Shown one piece after another: positions 41,508 through 55,165 of a stretch of DNA of 64,000 nucleotides (its first letter is position 1; each line of letters begins with the position of its first letter). The translations under genes and the position numbers were made by a program. Source of the stretch: Phyto melanocephala (Eukaryota; Arthropoda; Insecta; Diptera; Rhinophoridae); NCBI GenBank assembly GCA_941918925.1, contig OW799234.1:12367001-12431000 (forward strand), given 5' to 3'. Below the pieces are notes generated by a model that worked only from the letters and a program-made list of their open reading frames with translations, did not search any database and was not told the DNA's origin.

Positions 41508-41519
41508 TTTAAACTTTAA

Positions 41520-42140
41520 GCAACATACTGAATAAGTTGTACTTTAGTGCTTATATCTCAGTTAGTTGCAAATCGATTTGTTAGTTTTGCTCAGCAATAA
41601 TTTTCGAGAATACAGATTGTAATTCGCTGTCTTTAACGTGTCCAAAAAGTAATTGGAAACTTGAGGTACTTGATATATTTACAAAAAATATATTATGCAA
41701 ATTATTTTTGCCGATAAGTTTGCTGAATTGTTTAAAATTTTCTCCGAAAAAGCCTTAGGGGCTTAACGTTACTATGTAAAGTAGCAAACGTGCCTATAAT
41801 TATCCTAGTCCTGAAAAATTTTCATTTTTTTTTTGGTAAAAATATGGGAACAGAGGCAGTCGTGGTTGTTTGCTCATATCTTAGAAAGTCATGGGGTAAT
41901 TGTGAATTTAATAGCAATTTATTCTCGAATATTTCCAAATGATTGCTACCGCATTGAAATCTGTGCATCATGTGGGGGAGTCTAAAAGTTGTCTTTCATC
42001 AACACACAGACAGACGGACATTGCTCAATCGACTGCTCTATTTATAAGTTTTCCAAAAATATAAACTTGAACAGGTCGGAAATAATTATTAAAAAAATAA
42101 CAAGCAATGCATTTGTTGCCACTAGAGGTGAAGAATATAA
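41520..42140. repeat. second copy of the CTTATATCTCAG dispersed repeat
   Basis: Shares CTTATATCTCAGTTAGTTGC, AATCGATTTGTTAG and CAGACAGACGGACA words with 22400-24000 in the same order. Non-coding. Confidence 0.6.
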
Positions 42141-43761
42141 TTAGTTTTTAGGCCAGGGTGCGTATGATTAATATTAATTTAATTTTATTTTATAAATATC
42201 CTAATAAGTTCCAGATTTTTAGGGCTAATTACAAGATCAAAACATATTTTAAAAGCTAAGAATTTAATCTATTACTACCATGAGTTAATAATACTTAAAA
42301 AGTAATACTAAAACTTTAAGGCCAAAATTTCAAACAATAAAATTTTAATCTTCAAAACTTAAAACTTTATCAAACAACATTTCCGCCTTCAACAAAAATC
42401 AACCTAAAACAATATTAAATCACAAATTAAAGCAACAAATATTCTTGTTGGTCACAAAAACCAAAAAAAAACTTAAATAAACTAGACCAGCGTAAAGTAA
42501 TAAAAAACCAACACATATTGCTACATTGCCAGGCATAATAAAATACGTGGCAACAAAACCCCTAAAACTATGCTACAACATAAAATAATAATAATAATAA
42601 TAATATTGAGAAGAAGAAGAAGAAGAGTTGCTTGGTGTTTTATTCTATTTATAACTAAAATACAAACTTTTGCAACATTTGGTTATAACATTTGAAAGTA
42701 AAACAAATTTACAAGCATTAATATTTAAAAAGGGAAAATAAACAAGTTGTATACAGGCTGTCGAGATATAAATAAAATATGATAAAAACGAGGCAAACGA
42801 ATGGATGGAGCTGATTTAAATTTATGGGCCATAAAATCTGATTTTTTTTTCGTTTTCTGAATAAACAAATATCTATCAGAAATTTTATGATTCATAGGAA
42901 GGCAATCAAAAATTTTTAGTTTAAAAAATTTCCCAAAAAAAAAATGAAAAAAAATTGCGTTTTTGTTTATTAAGGGCAAACACTTCAAAGTTCTGTAACT
43001 GTTTAGACAAATTACACACCTCAATATTTAATGCCTGAAGTGGAAATAATTTGTTTACTTTTTCTTTTTACTCAGCTGAACAACAAAACGAAATTGAATA
43101 CAATTTAATTGCATTAAAGGCTCAACAACATTGTTGTAAACAAATTAGTGAAGGCACTAAGACTACAAGCGAAAATTAAATCATCTATAAATAGAACAAT
43201 TTAAGAAAAATTTAAAATGTAAATTTTAAGAAAAAATGTGTTCTTTTTGTCTTCTTCCTAAACGATTTTTAATTTATGTACAATTTTGTTAATGTCATAA
43301 AGTTTGTTAAACTTAATTCCATTAAAATTATGATTTTTTTTTTGTCTTATAATTTGTCTAGTGAAATTTTCCGCCCACACACCTTTTTGTTAAGCAAAAA
43401 ATATTTTAAGTCTCTACGGTGGAAAACACACAAAAAGTTCGATGAAATAAAACAAATTTTGTAAAATTTAGTTGGAAATTTATTTTTTAATGTTTTTTTT
43501 TTTTTGTTGTCTGCAATTATTAACCAAGTGACGTCAGTGAGCACACAAAAATAAAAGAAATACCGAATTAGCTAGAATATATACGTCAGCATTAACTAAC
43601 AGCATTAGATTGATAAAGTATTTGATTTAGGGGGCACATTATAATTATTGTTAGGTGGTGGAAAGACGCAGAAGATCACAACAAAAGCAGACAAGCTGAA
43701 GGATAAGCTAAATGTTTTTTTTATTAAAAGCCTGCAATATATACTAAGAAATAAACATAAT
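42141..43761. other. intronic A/T-rich DNA with simple repeats
   Basis: No gene. (AAT)n/(GAA)n microsatellite at about 42583-42626. One GCGTATGATTAATATTAA copy at 42160. Confidence 0.4.
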
Positions 43762-44535
43762 GTAAACAAATCAATACAGTGGACTACATTTACCAAAAAT
43801 AAAAAATAAAAGATAGACAAACAGACGTCAAATAAAATATTCATAAAGAAAACCCCGCTAACAATGTTTTACAAAAATTCCAAACAGACAAAAAATTAAA
43901 AGTCTTACAAAAGTATTTAAAAATTTTTCACCTAACTGTAGTCCTACATTTGGGCAACCCTAAAACTGGTCCAGACCCGTTAAACATACAATTTTGTTTC
44001 AACTTATTTAAGCTAAATATCTTTTCTATAAACAGTATAAATTCCACAGCAATAGCACTGTTATTATAGAAGTTTACAAATAATTTTCACTTGTAGTTAA
44101 ATTTGCACTAGGTTGCGTATGATTAATATTAATTTTATTGTATTGTAAACAAATCAATACAATGGACCACGTTTACCAAAAAAAAAAAAAAAAGGTGGAC
44201 AAACAGACGTCTAATAAAGGCTATTTTATTATAAGAAACCCCCGCTAAATATGTCTTACAAAAATTCCAAACAGACAAAAATAAACTGAAATTCTTACAG
44301 ACGTATTTTAAAATTTTGCACCTAACTAGAGTCCTACATTTGGGAAACCCTAGAACTGATTCAGACCCATTAAGCATACAATGTTGTTTCACCTTATTTA
44401 AGTTAAATATCTTTTCTATAAACAGTATAAATTTCACAGCGATAGCACTGTTATTATAGAAGTTTACAAATAACTTGCACTTGTAGTTCAAATTGCACTA
44501 GGGGGCGTATGACTAATATTAATTTTATTGTTTAT
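43762..44535 (+). repeat. two-unit tandem duplication, ~383 bp unit
   Basis: GTAAACAAATCAATACA starts at 43762 and again at 44145. Both units then share AACAGACGTC, CAAAAATTCCAAACAGACAA, GTCCTACATTTGGG and ATAGCACTGTTATTATAGAA, and both end in the GCGTATGA/CTAATATTAA word (44115 and 44515). Confidence 0.85.
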
Positions 44536-46919
44536 TTATAAGTTTCGCTGTAAGTTCTGCATTTATTTAAAGATTTTTAAAAACTAAATTGATTTTTAGA
44601 GCTAACAAAATACGCTTTAATTTTAAGTTATTCAAAATTTCACACAACATTACCAAACATTTTTTAATATTAAATAAAGGCTGTAGATTATGACTTTTAA
44701 GAAAGTAAATGTTCAAAAACCTTTCAAATATGCATTGCCAACACTAAGTGTCATGATTAAAAAATGAAATTATTTGCCATCTATATGAAATGTTTAAAAT
44801 CATTTACTAATATTATCGCCCTAAAAACTTCTAACCAAAAAATGTGGGGAATATATGAAAAGAAAAAATTAAAAGGACTGCCATATTGTTACATGCCCTA
44901 TGTCTGGTACAGCTACAGAAAGGGGAATCTCCGACTAGCATAAGCTCTCGGGTGTGTTCCCTCCCTCACCTTAGCCTCGGAACAGCAGACAATAAAAAAA
45001 GCATGAGACGAACGAAATAACAAAAAAAAAAACAGTCCCCATAACAAATATGGCTGCAAAGTGTAAAATATCTAATGCAAAGGTGTTACAAACTAAGAAT
45101 TTTACCCCCATAAAAATAATGAATTTCTGACAAGAAAAAGAATTTCCATATAAAAAACATTAAAAACTCTAACGTTGAAGTAAAAGTTCAATCGTGCTCG
45201 AATATGATTATTTGGCCCCCATATTAAGCTGAGAACAATGCAATAAACATCTAACTGGCATATGAAAGGCAGATAGAAAAACCTTTAAATTATTTTAATA
45301 TCAAGCAAATCCAAAGGACACAAGTGTGATTCACTATGTTCAGTTCGTAGAAAGAAAATATTTTTAAGTCAAAATCAAATTCGATTATTTAAAAATCTTA
45401 AACAGCTTCCCACATCTATGTAATGGCAAGCACCTTGAGTGGCGATAAATTGACAATTTAATAGAAAAGTTTTTTTTTCATAACGGCAGCCACAATTAAT
45501 TGAACACTATCATTGAATATATATAAAAAACAACCAAGTTTTAATACTCTTGGGATCTTATGTTGCTTTAACATAAAACTGTTCTTCTTAATAATATTCA
45601 TATTATTACAATTCTGTACTTTTAGCAGTCTATAGTTAACTTTGTACAAACACTACCCACCAATTTTCTCGGCACACATAAAGCTCGTTTTATTCTCTAG
45701 TCTCATGCCAAATTTTGTCACGATAACCCTTAAACTTTTTAAATTATATTCATAATTCTTTTAATACTAAAGAAAAGTACCAGGGTGCGTATGATTAATA
45801 TTAAATTATAGGTATTTTTAGAAATTTTCGTATAAATTTCTTTTAAGGCAGTAGATTTAAAAAATTTAAATTAGATTTTAAAAATAAGAATAAAAGCTTT
45901 ATTAAACATTTATTAAGATGAACATTAAGGAATAGCTATCATAAAAATTATAGTTTCAAAATCATAAAATATATTCATACGATTTAAATTCAAGTTGTTA
46001 TAACAAAAAATAATACAATCAACTAAACATTTTAGCACTTTTAGTGCCTTAACATGGACTTTAAGTTATATGGTTTACTTAAAGCTTGCTAAAAGGTTAA
46101 ATTTCATTTTCTAAGTCACATTGGCTGATGTGTGTAGAAATATATCTTGATTTTGTTAAGGGCACAGAAAATTGCAAGAGTAATGTAAGAGTAAAAACTA
46201 ATAAGTACACGTGACAATTGTCTAGAATGTATTTATTTTCATGTGTGAATGTGAGCTTATGACTTGTTATTGTGAAGACAAACGACCTTTATGCCATGAA
46301 CAACAGCAACAACTCTCCTACAACAGCAAGTATTTTCATATTTTGTATCTGCAGCACATGATTTTATAACTAACAGTCTTTGATTTTTATTTCATTTTAT
46401 TTAATTTTTATTTTTTGTGTTGTTTTCTATGAAAGTTGTAGCTTGGTTGGCAGTATCACTATCATGGTTGAAAATAATTATTGTAATAATGATTATGGCG
46501 TTAGTGATGATGAACGCACAAAAGCTCATTTGAAGGGATTATTTCGTATTTATATTTTACATTTGTTTTATTAAGCTTATTTTCATTTTCACATTTTACA
46601 TTTTGTTTTTCTTGATTATTTTCTTAGACCTAATGACAAAATGTACCAGCACTAAATCAGTCAGCCAGTCATGCAGTCAGCCTGGCAGCCATTTACACAT
46701 TTAGAATTCCATACAATGACACTAAGACCTTTGTTGCATACATGAGTGTGAAAATACGTTTTGTAATTTAACAATAACAAATCCTGAGTAATTGAAAATT
46801 TTTTTGAAAACCAAATTGCAAAAAAAATTGTTAAGGCGCAGGTAAAAGATTTTTGTTAACAAAAAAAAAAAAAATATATACAATAAAATACTCAATAGCA
46901 AAAACACTAAGTTAATTAA
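44536..46919. other. intronic DNA, no gene supported
   Basis: Low-complexity A/T-rich DNA; one repeat copy at 45787. The frame at 46380-46574 has no family match. Confidence 0.4.
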
Positions 46920-47760
46920 TTGGTAAAAAAATATGTAACAACTATAAGTAGCCTCTCGCTTTTTAAGATAGAAATATAAAAATTATTATTAATCATAAGC
47001 AGCCTGGTTTTAAAAGACCAAACAATTACCAGAATATCAAAGAAAATTAAATTTATTTTTTTGTTATTTTTTTGAATAAAATTTAGATCTAGAATATTTT
47101 TCATACAAAAACTAAAACTCTTACCTTTTGAATACAATTTAAATTTTAAAAATCCTGTAACAATTAACAAACTTATAAGCAAATTTGTAAAATACCTCAA
47201 AATTATTATTAATCATACGCAAGCTTGTTTAAATTAATAGAACTACTTTCCTTTCTTAATTTAAAAATACAAAACTGTATTTAAGATGTGAAACTTTTTT
47301 AAAATAAATATAAGAAACAAATTCAAACATTTAGGGCCGTATTCATACAAAATATTTTAGGTTTATTGAAGGCTCATTTGACAAATTTCTCTACAACATC
47401 TGTCAAATAAGCCTTTAATAAACCTAATATATTTTTTATGAATACGGCCCTTAGTATTTAAAAACAATTTAAATTTTTAAAATCCTGTAACAATTAACAA
47501 ACTTATAAGCAAATTTGTAAAATATTTCAAAATAATTATTAATCATACGCACCCTGAGTTTAAAAGAACTCCTTTCCTTTCTTAGTTTTGTATTTAAAAA
47601 ACTTAATTTAAGATCTAGAACTTTTTTTTTATAAATATATAAAAAAACTAAAACTCTTAGTATTTAAAAACAATTACAATTGTAAAAATCCCCGGACAAT
47701 TAACAAACTTATAAGCAAAGTTGTAAAATATCTCAAAATAATTATTAATCATACGCACAC
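46920..47760 (-). repeat. tandem array of three units of the GCGTATGATTAAT repeat
   Basis: Read on the minus strand, units begin at 47756, 47550 and 47220 with GCGTATGATTAATAATTATT, each followed by ATTTTACAAATTTGCTTATA and AGTTTGTTAATTGT. A 119 bp palindromic MITE (47333-47451) interrupts one unit. Confidence 0.75.
47333..47451. mobile_element. 119 bp palindromic MITE, copy 2
   Basis: AGGGCCGTATTCAT ... ATGAATACGGCCCT arms with AGGTTTATTGAAGGCTCAT and TAAGCCTTTAATAAACCT inside. Same family as 17791-17905, here with better-preserved ends. It is inserted in a tandem-repeat unit. Confidence 0.8.
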
Positions 47761-50700
47761 GGGTTCGACTGGAATATTAAAGTTTTTTTATAAACAACTT
47801 TTAAGCGATTAAGAAGAACGTCATAGTATTTGGCAAATTTGTGGAGAATTCTTTCAATTATTTAATTTAATATACAATCTTTAAAAATCTTAATTATAAA
47901 ATAAAAATTTGTTTAAAATCAAACTTTAACATAATTTTTAACGGGAACTTTATACTTTGAGAGACAAAGTTTTTATCTATAAATCTTCTTTTAATTGTTT
48001 TGTTTTTATCTTAAAACTTGAAAAATTCAATTTCAATATTATCAAAGGAAATATGTCTTAATTAATTTAACATTTATATTGCAAAATGTAGAAAAGAAAA
48101 ACTAAAAATAAAAATAAACGGAAATAACAAACAAGTAAACAAAAAATCACCATTAATTAATAAGAACATTGAAAATGAAGGATAAGCAAAACAATTAAAA
48201 ACTTAGCATTCTTATAACCATGAATACAGTTTTCTCTTGATTTTCTTCCTGCTTTACACTAAGCACAGAATAATATTTAAAAAAAAGATATTTAGAAAAG
48301 CAAATATATATTAATAAACATTTTAATGTTTAGCCTTAACAAACACAAAAACACATTTCAAGTTTATATGCAAATTTTGTCCGGCACTCACCTTTGCATC
48401 TTTAAACCCAAGAGACGTAAAATATTTTATCGATTTTTATTTAAGCATTATTTGTATTATTTTTCACCAAAATGGCAGGCTTTTAAAAATGTAATTTCCT
48501 TAAAATATTCATACATTTGTAGGCATACCTACTCATTTACATATGTCTAATAAATGTACAAATATTATGTGTCATTATGCCTAAAACCATGAAAAAAACT
48601 TTACTTAAGGGATTACTATTTTATGGTGTAAATGTTAAGGATAAGTCAAAGAGACTGGGAACAATTTTTTTAACACATTTTTTTTATTATTAAAGTATCT
48701 TGTTTAATAAAGCATTTAAATTGAAATTAATACTTTATTTATTGGCTTTTAAAAACCATTTAAATTCAAAAAATCCCCTGGTAATTTCTAAAGTTATAAA
48801 CGAATTTGTCAAAATGTTTAATATTAATATTTATCAATCATACGCACCATAGGGCTATATAGGAAAAACAATTGAAACTAGTCTATTGATAGAGTATTAA
48901 ACATAAAATTTCGTTAGTTTAGAGCAGCTGCTCATTGCAGACTTCTATTTATATAAAAAACTTATGATACAGCGACACTGGGCCAGTTATTCAGTATTGT
49001 GGTTATTATTTATTTAATTTTAACTCTATGCTCAATCAGTGCGATTTAATAAGTCGGTTTAAAATTCTATGAGCATTTTTTGGGTGTCTTCCTTATGTTA
49101 TAGATCTTAATTGTTAACACGTTGACTGTCAATTACTATATAACTTGTAGATTTTGTTGTTTTCTAAGACACCAACTACATGATATATCGTTCTGTGTTT
49201 AGTTGTAATTTTTATGCAGAACAGAAAATGTATTAAAAAAACGAACAATATAATTAATATAATTAAAAAAATTAACAATATTATGTAATTGAATCAAAAT
49301 GTCATTATAGACGAGATTTCTAGAAAATTTCCGTCGCTGTAAATGTGTTAACTAACAGAACCCTCACCGCTTTGCTGGCCCAAATATAGGTTTTGTATTG
49401 TATTTATTAGGAGATAGATTTAGGTTTGTCAGTAGTATGTAGTCTGCTAGTCAGAGACTCTGGACTGGTCTGTTTTTCTGTCTCTTCTTTTGTATTCTAT
49501 TCAGGTATTACAAAGCTATCAATATAACAGACCCAAGTGAGCTGCACAACGGCTGCCTGTTCTACCTAACCTAGGTTTATCTGTCACCATTTATTAGGTA
49601 TGACATTATTGTCATAACTAGTATTTAATTCGTATGAGAGTTAAGGAGTCCCCCTTCTCCGATCCTTACCATTTTCGGTTTAATTAGAAAACTGTTATTA
49701 AAACTAGGTCGTATTAAGTTTGAGTCAAATAGAGATTAGTTTTTCAAAGAATACATCAAATAATTATTTTTTTAGGTATAGGAGGCACCAAGACCCCCAA
49801 TCTAGTCCTATCGAGTTTCCAGCCGAAAAGGCAATATTATTTTTAAACAGAAATTAAACCATATAACAACTACATTGCTGCAGATATACCATTACATACA
49901 TATTTCTTTTGGCATGACCACGCCCCCTCATTCAAATTATTTGAATGAATTGTACCATAATTTTTATTAAAATGTCTAATACCAGGAGTATAAACTCTTA
50001 TATTTATAATTCCCAAATTTTCTCATACAATATGATTTTTGTATGGGGGAAATAATTTTCCCCTGCTCCCATCGTATAGGGTTTTACCTAGAACAAGACA
50101 AATGAGAAAAAAAACAAAGCACACAAGGTTTTTAGATAACTTACATCTGTAATCTAGATAGCTAATTACATTTAATTTATTCATAGTAAAAGTGCCACGC
50201 CTATTTTTGTTTTTTTTGTGTTTTTAAGATTTTTTTAAGCTAAACTATGGAGGACATTGTTATAATACTCCACAAGAATTTTAAAGAAAGGTAAAACAGT
50301 ACTCGGCATATGTGCTCCAAAAACAATTATTTTTGCATGGGAGGTGCCACGCCCACTTTAAATTGTTAGAAACAATTTGGAGCAAAACGATCCATTTGAT
50401 AACCGGTGATGCAGTTAATAAGAGACATCATTTCATTTTTTTACAGATTGTAAATATAGTAGTTTTATCTTCAGACTTCCAACTTGTCTGCCACAAAGGA
50501 TTTTTCGCTTTCAAATTTCTCCATTTAAAATATTTTGTTCGAAATATTTATATGGTTGATTTTCTTTCTCAAAAGTCAGCTTTCTACAGAAAGATATTAC
50601 AACAGTACAGAAAGTACCTTGTTTTTAGTATATTTTCTGTTTAGCAAACTGTCTTATGTTTCTTACATAAGAATTTTTAAGCAATTTCGGAAACTTGTGT

Positions 50701-53605
50701 TAAAATTTTTTGCTGAAAAACTCAACATCGTAAAACACTTATTGCTTTACTTTAAAACATTATTAACGATATCTGATGGCATTTTAAGAGCTTTTGCTAA
50801 GGGAGGTAATGTTTCTATGCAACATTTCCAACCATCGGCTGTTTATACATTGACCGTATTTTTTCTTTTTTCAAATAATTAAGATCGTGAACAATTTTTA
50901 ACTTTCTAGAATTTAGTTTTTTATTTTAACAATTTTGTAGTATAAGAGTATTATAAGCAAAATAAAAAATTTTTCATAAAAATTTAAACAATACTTTTCC
51001 ATTTCGTGCCACTGTGCGAAAAAAAGTTTGTATTTATTTAAATGGGTTTTCATAACTCATTTCTATTTGTATTTATTTATTTAAACGCATTTTGTAAACT
51101 AAAAAAATATTGTTTGAAAAAAGTATCAACTTTTAGCACTTTGGCAACCCTTGCATTTGAAAAAAACTGCGTTTTTATTTACACATTAAACATTTTTTTT
51201 ATGTCTTAAAATGTTGAAAGTTTTATTGTAATCGCTCGTTTGTTGAAAAAGTTATAGCATTATTAACAAGTATTGTCTGCAATGGATACACGGTGCGTAT
51301 GATTAATATTAATTAGTTACTTTTTTTTTAATCATTTATAACTTCAGCATTTATTGAGTGATTTCTACAGTTAAAAGGTATTTAGGAAGCTTATAATTTG
51401 ATCTTTTATCATATGTCCTTTAAGAACTTAAATGATAATTATAAAAACAGCAAAAGTACCACTTAACATAGAAAACTTGAATATTTAATTTTACTACTTT
51501 AAGACTACACTAATTATACTTTATTATTGTGATGATTTTTTGAAGCTTTAGGTCAAAATATTGTTAGTAAGATTGAAAGAAAAATTCTAAAGACCTCTGA
51601 AATATCTTCCTAAATGCTGACAGTGTCCTGCTTTTACAAAAAGCAGTAATAGTTTATGGTGGGTAACAAATCTTAGCTAAATCCAGTTGACGAACTGCTG
51701 CCTTTGAATGCGATAAAAATTGCACTCATTAATGTGATTTTTTTTGTGATTTTGCTACTATACATGCATTAAGATTCTAATATTAATTAGCTCTTTTTAA
51801 CCGAATGCAAAAAATTTTTCTCCATACAGAAATATTTTTAAATTCCTGGCAAATATTGGAAAAATTATTTTTTTTAATTTTTTTTTTTATTCCGATTTAT
51901 TTTTTCAAATTAATTGAACATATAAAGCCATATTAAACAAATCACTAAGCTAGAGATGGTGTACCAAAAACTATCATAGGTTCCTAGACATGTTTCTCTA
52001 CAAAAATGTAGTTTCTTAGCTGTTTATCGCCTTGCGTTATATTATTTGCTGTTTTAAAGGTTTGTTGAATATTAATTTTATTAAATAATATTGTTGACTA
52101 GTTAAAGTAACCAACAGTTTCGGTGCTTAGTGTTTTTTAATTCTTTAATATTTTCATAAAAATTAAACAAAAAAATATAATAAAATGTGTTGCATACTTT
52201 TAAGGGATATCAAAAATTATCTACTTGAAGTGTAAAGAACTGAATAACTTTTAACACTTTTAAACTGCGTATGAGAGTCATTAAGAGTATACGATGGTCA
52301 TACAGGCATATAACTCAATGCCTATTTTAAAGCTTAATGAAATTTACAATTTCTATAGAGTGATTTTAGGCTCAGAAAAATTAAGTGATAATATGTATAC
52401 CATTGACACAAAAAAATATGGCCTACTTTAAGTATAAAAAAAATTACCGAATATATTTCATTTCATTTTTCTTTTTAAATATTTTTTAGTTATAATATAA
52501 AATAACAAAAAATATCAATTACTAGCAATAACCTTCAAATATGGTTAAATTCTCTGGCTAGCAAATACAAATACTTGAAACATAAAAGTAAAAGCAAAAA
52601 AACAACACAACACATACATGCCTGCATACATAAATTAGTGAATGAATGGCTGACTCGGAGAAAAGATTTATCGAAAATTAAGCAAAAAAAAAAAACAATA
52701 ACATCTATAGACTATACTATACTTATACTTATAACACGAGGTATATTAGATATGTGCATATATACATACACATATACAATAGGACCTGCAGACAATAAGT
52801 ACATACATATGTATTACAAAAACAACAACTAACAACAAAAAGGAAATAAATAAAGAAAAAGAATACAAATAAAAAAAACAATGACGACAACAATATGCTT
52901 TAGCTGGTTGAAGGTTGAGCTTATAACACTGATAAAACATGTTTAAAAATATATAAAATAAAAATAAAACAATAACAAGCAAATAAAGATTCACATACCG
53001 CAAGAGCAGTATAATAAAACACATAAACAACAAAATACTCTATGCACACTATGTATCAATAAATCCTTTAAGAAAAAGGGGAGAGAGAAAGAGATAAATG
53101 TATGTGTAGATTGTACATACATATATTGCAGCTGTAAAGTATGCTTTACAATTATTTTGTTGTTGCTCTTTTGTTGTTGTTCTTCGTTTCTTTAACAAGT
53201 AATTACAAGAAATTAATGTTGTCGTTACACAGAGCAACAACATCAACTTTAATACAACAATAAAAACTAAATAAGAAAAACGAAAGGTTAAGAAAAGGGA
53301 AAAGAATTCAAATAAATATTCGCTGAAAACTGTAGAAAAATGTACAAACCTTTAAAATTATAAATTAAGGCAACGGTTTTAAATTTAGTTTCAGGTAAAA
53401 GATTACAAACGGTTGAACTTAAATTAAATTATTTTGTTTAAGAATACAGTGAAAACTTGCTTAAGTGTCAGCATCCGTTAAAGGGAATGTCCACCTATCG
53501 AAGACTTATTTGTTCTACACTTATGACCTGAAGCAGGTAACAATTTAAGGGTGCTACCCGCCTGCCGGTTCCGTATCTTGGTGGAGTTTCAACTGTATAC
53601 TTAGG
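47761..53605. other. long intronic stretch with scattered repeat copies
   Basis: No host exon recognised. GCGTATGATTAATATTAA-type copies at 48845 (minus) and 51295 (plus). GCCACGCCC-type words near 49918, 50200 and 50344 hint at a decayed dispersed repeat (about 49640-50880). Simple CATACATA and AAC runs near 52600-53250. Confidence 0.4.
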
Positions 53606-53870
53606 TACATATCGACCCCCCTGTGCGCGAAATTATCGTATGTTACGTTTTTTTAGAAATCGAATTTTTTTATGCAAATTGGTTCTACATCCATTAATCC
53701 ATCTGCTGATAAAATATTATAGCGATAACTGTTTTAGTTATGGAGATAACGGTGTGTAAATTTTATCGTGTTATTTAAGTTTTAATTTATTTAAAAGTAA
53801 TAAAAACGCTCTCCTTTAAAATGTCGTTTTTGTAACATACAATAATTTCGCGCACAGGGGTCGATATGTA
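53606..53870. mobile_element. 265 bp MITE (ACATATCGACCCC ends)
   Basis: The left end ACATATCGACCCCCCTGTGC and the right end GCACAGGGGTCGATATGT, with GCGAAATTATCGTATGTTAC and its inverse inside, give ~37 bp inverted repeats with a couple of mismatches. Confidence 0.8.
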
Positions 53871-54072
53871 TAATGTAGATATAAAGGTGTATATTGTTAT
53901 ACGATCCTTTCAATAAAGACGATATATTTATTTATATGAGTAAAATATTTTAAGTAAATTTTTCATTTTTTTATTTTAAAGACCCAAGAGGAAAAGGACC
54001 TGCGACTGCAGAAAACCTTACAAGTAAAAGTCTAGCCAATTCATGTCACCTCTGCGAACGGTTATACAACCT

Positions 54073-54255
54073 TCAGGTTTTTCTTAGAGAATATTTATTG
54101 TGGCGTTCTCTGTGGCAAATAGCATTTTCCTGCTGGAACAGCATGTCGTTCATAAATAAGTTAATTGATCTAAAGTGCTTAAACAATGGTGCCACCAACG
54201 CCTGTTTTTGCCAACATAAAAACAAGGATAGAAAATCCATTTTTCGTGAATGCAT
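54073..54255 (-). pseudogene. possible mariner/Tc1 transposase fragment
   Basis: A short minus-strand frame reads LFMNDMLFQQENAICHRE, resembling the second-Asp region (FQQD-GATCH) of IS630/mariner enzymes, with Asp replaced. Only about 60 codons remain; decayed and uncertain. Confidence 0.45.
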
Positions 54256-54344
54256 TGGCGGAATTAAATTGAGATCTAACGCAGTTATTCGTTTAAAACT
54301 TTGACTTTTTCTTTAAAATCGTCATGGTCCACCTTGTAGCCATG

Positions 54345-55165
54345 GGATATCTTAACATATTGTTCAGTCTGACTCAGAGAAGTTAGAGAGGTTACCCAGT
54401 ATATGCTTGACTAGGATTCGGTTTTTTTCGCAGACAAGGCAGGACACTCGCAAAGAAGTTGGAAAACCGATTACTCCTTCTCAAAATTTAGACAATAATC
54501 GTTCGAAAAAAGTCCTAATCGGCTTGCATGTTTCCCTAACATCCAGAGACTCGTCAATAGCGCCAGCAATCTCGAGATGTTCTTTCGACATCAGCTCGTA
54601 AGTTGCAATGTATGCCTGATATCAAAAGAGGACCACATAGGCTTATCTATTTTATATGTATCTAGTCCACGCCATCTGTTTTTGGATTTTTTAAAAAAAG
54701 TGTCTAAAAATCTTTCTTTTAAAAGTACCTAACGGGATTGTGACTGCATTTGCGTTGGAGATATCCTTCCGATCGTTACCATAATAGCGCCTTTAAGCAG
54801 GGACCCAGACTAGAGTATCGTCAGACAACTGACCAAGCCTTACAACTATTTCCTGCATTGACCGACTAACTTAGACGTGGTGATATATGACCTGAGTGAC
54901 AAGAGTGCCTCCTGACCAATATCAAACAAAATACCAATATTCCAGATTTCCAAATACCAATATTCCGAATAGTTTAGCCTGAAATACGCCGCATCCATCC
55001 GAAAGGCGGAAAGAGAGCTCTATCCATAGTACGTCAAAGAAGATACCAGATCCCATCCCATAGTTCATCCGTCCGAATAGATCCTGCTGTCAAACCTCCC
55101 TACGAGATCACCTCTATCTCACTCAATCCTAAAGGGAATTAGAATTTCGAACGCCTTCCATATCA
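54345..55165 (-). pseudogene. decayed LINE 3' coding end (RNase H domain), second locus
   Basis: Minus-strand translation, with frameshifts, gives IYSDGSTMGWDLVSS at the right, then SLRSYITTSKLVGQCRK and LVWVPA. These are the order and spacing of an RNase H domain as in I/R1/LOA-type LINEs. Downstream (54345-54700) a C-terminal part with IRTFFERLLSKF remains. Locally GC-richer than its surroundings. Confidence 0.65.

Noticed and set aside
46380..46574. 64-codon frame with an acidic segment as a possible small exon
   Set aside because: No splice context, no familiar motif, and surrounding sequence is intron-like.
49010..49400. Possible inverted-repeat element suggested by ACTGGGCCAG and CTGGCCC words
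   Set aside because: Matches are too short and do not extend inward.
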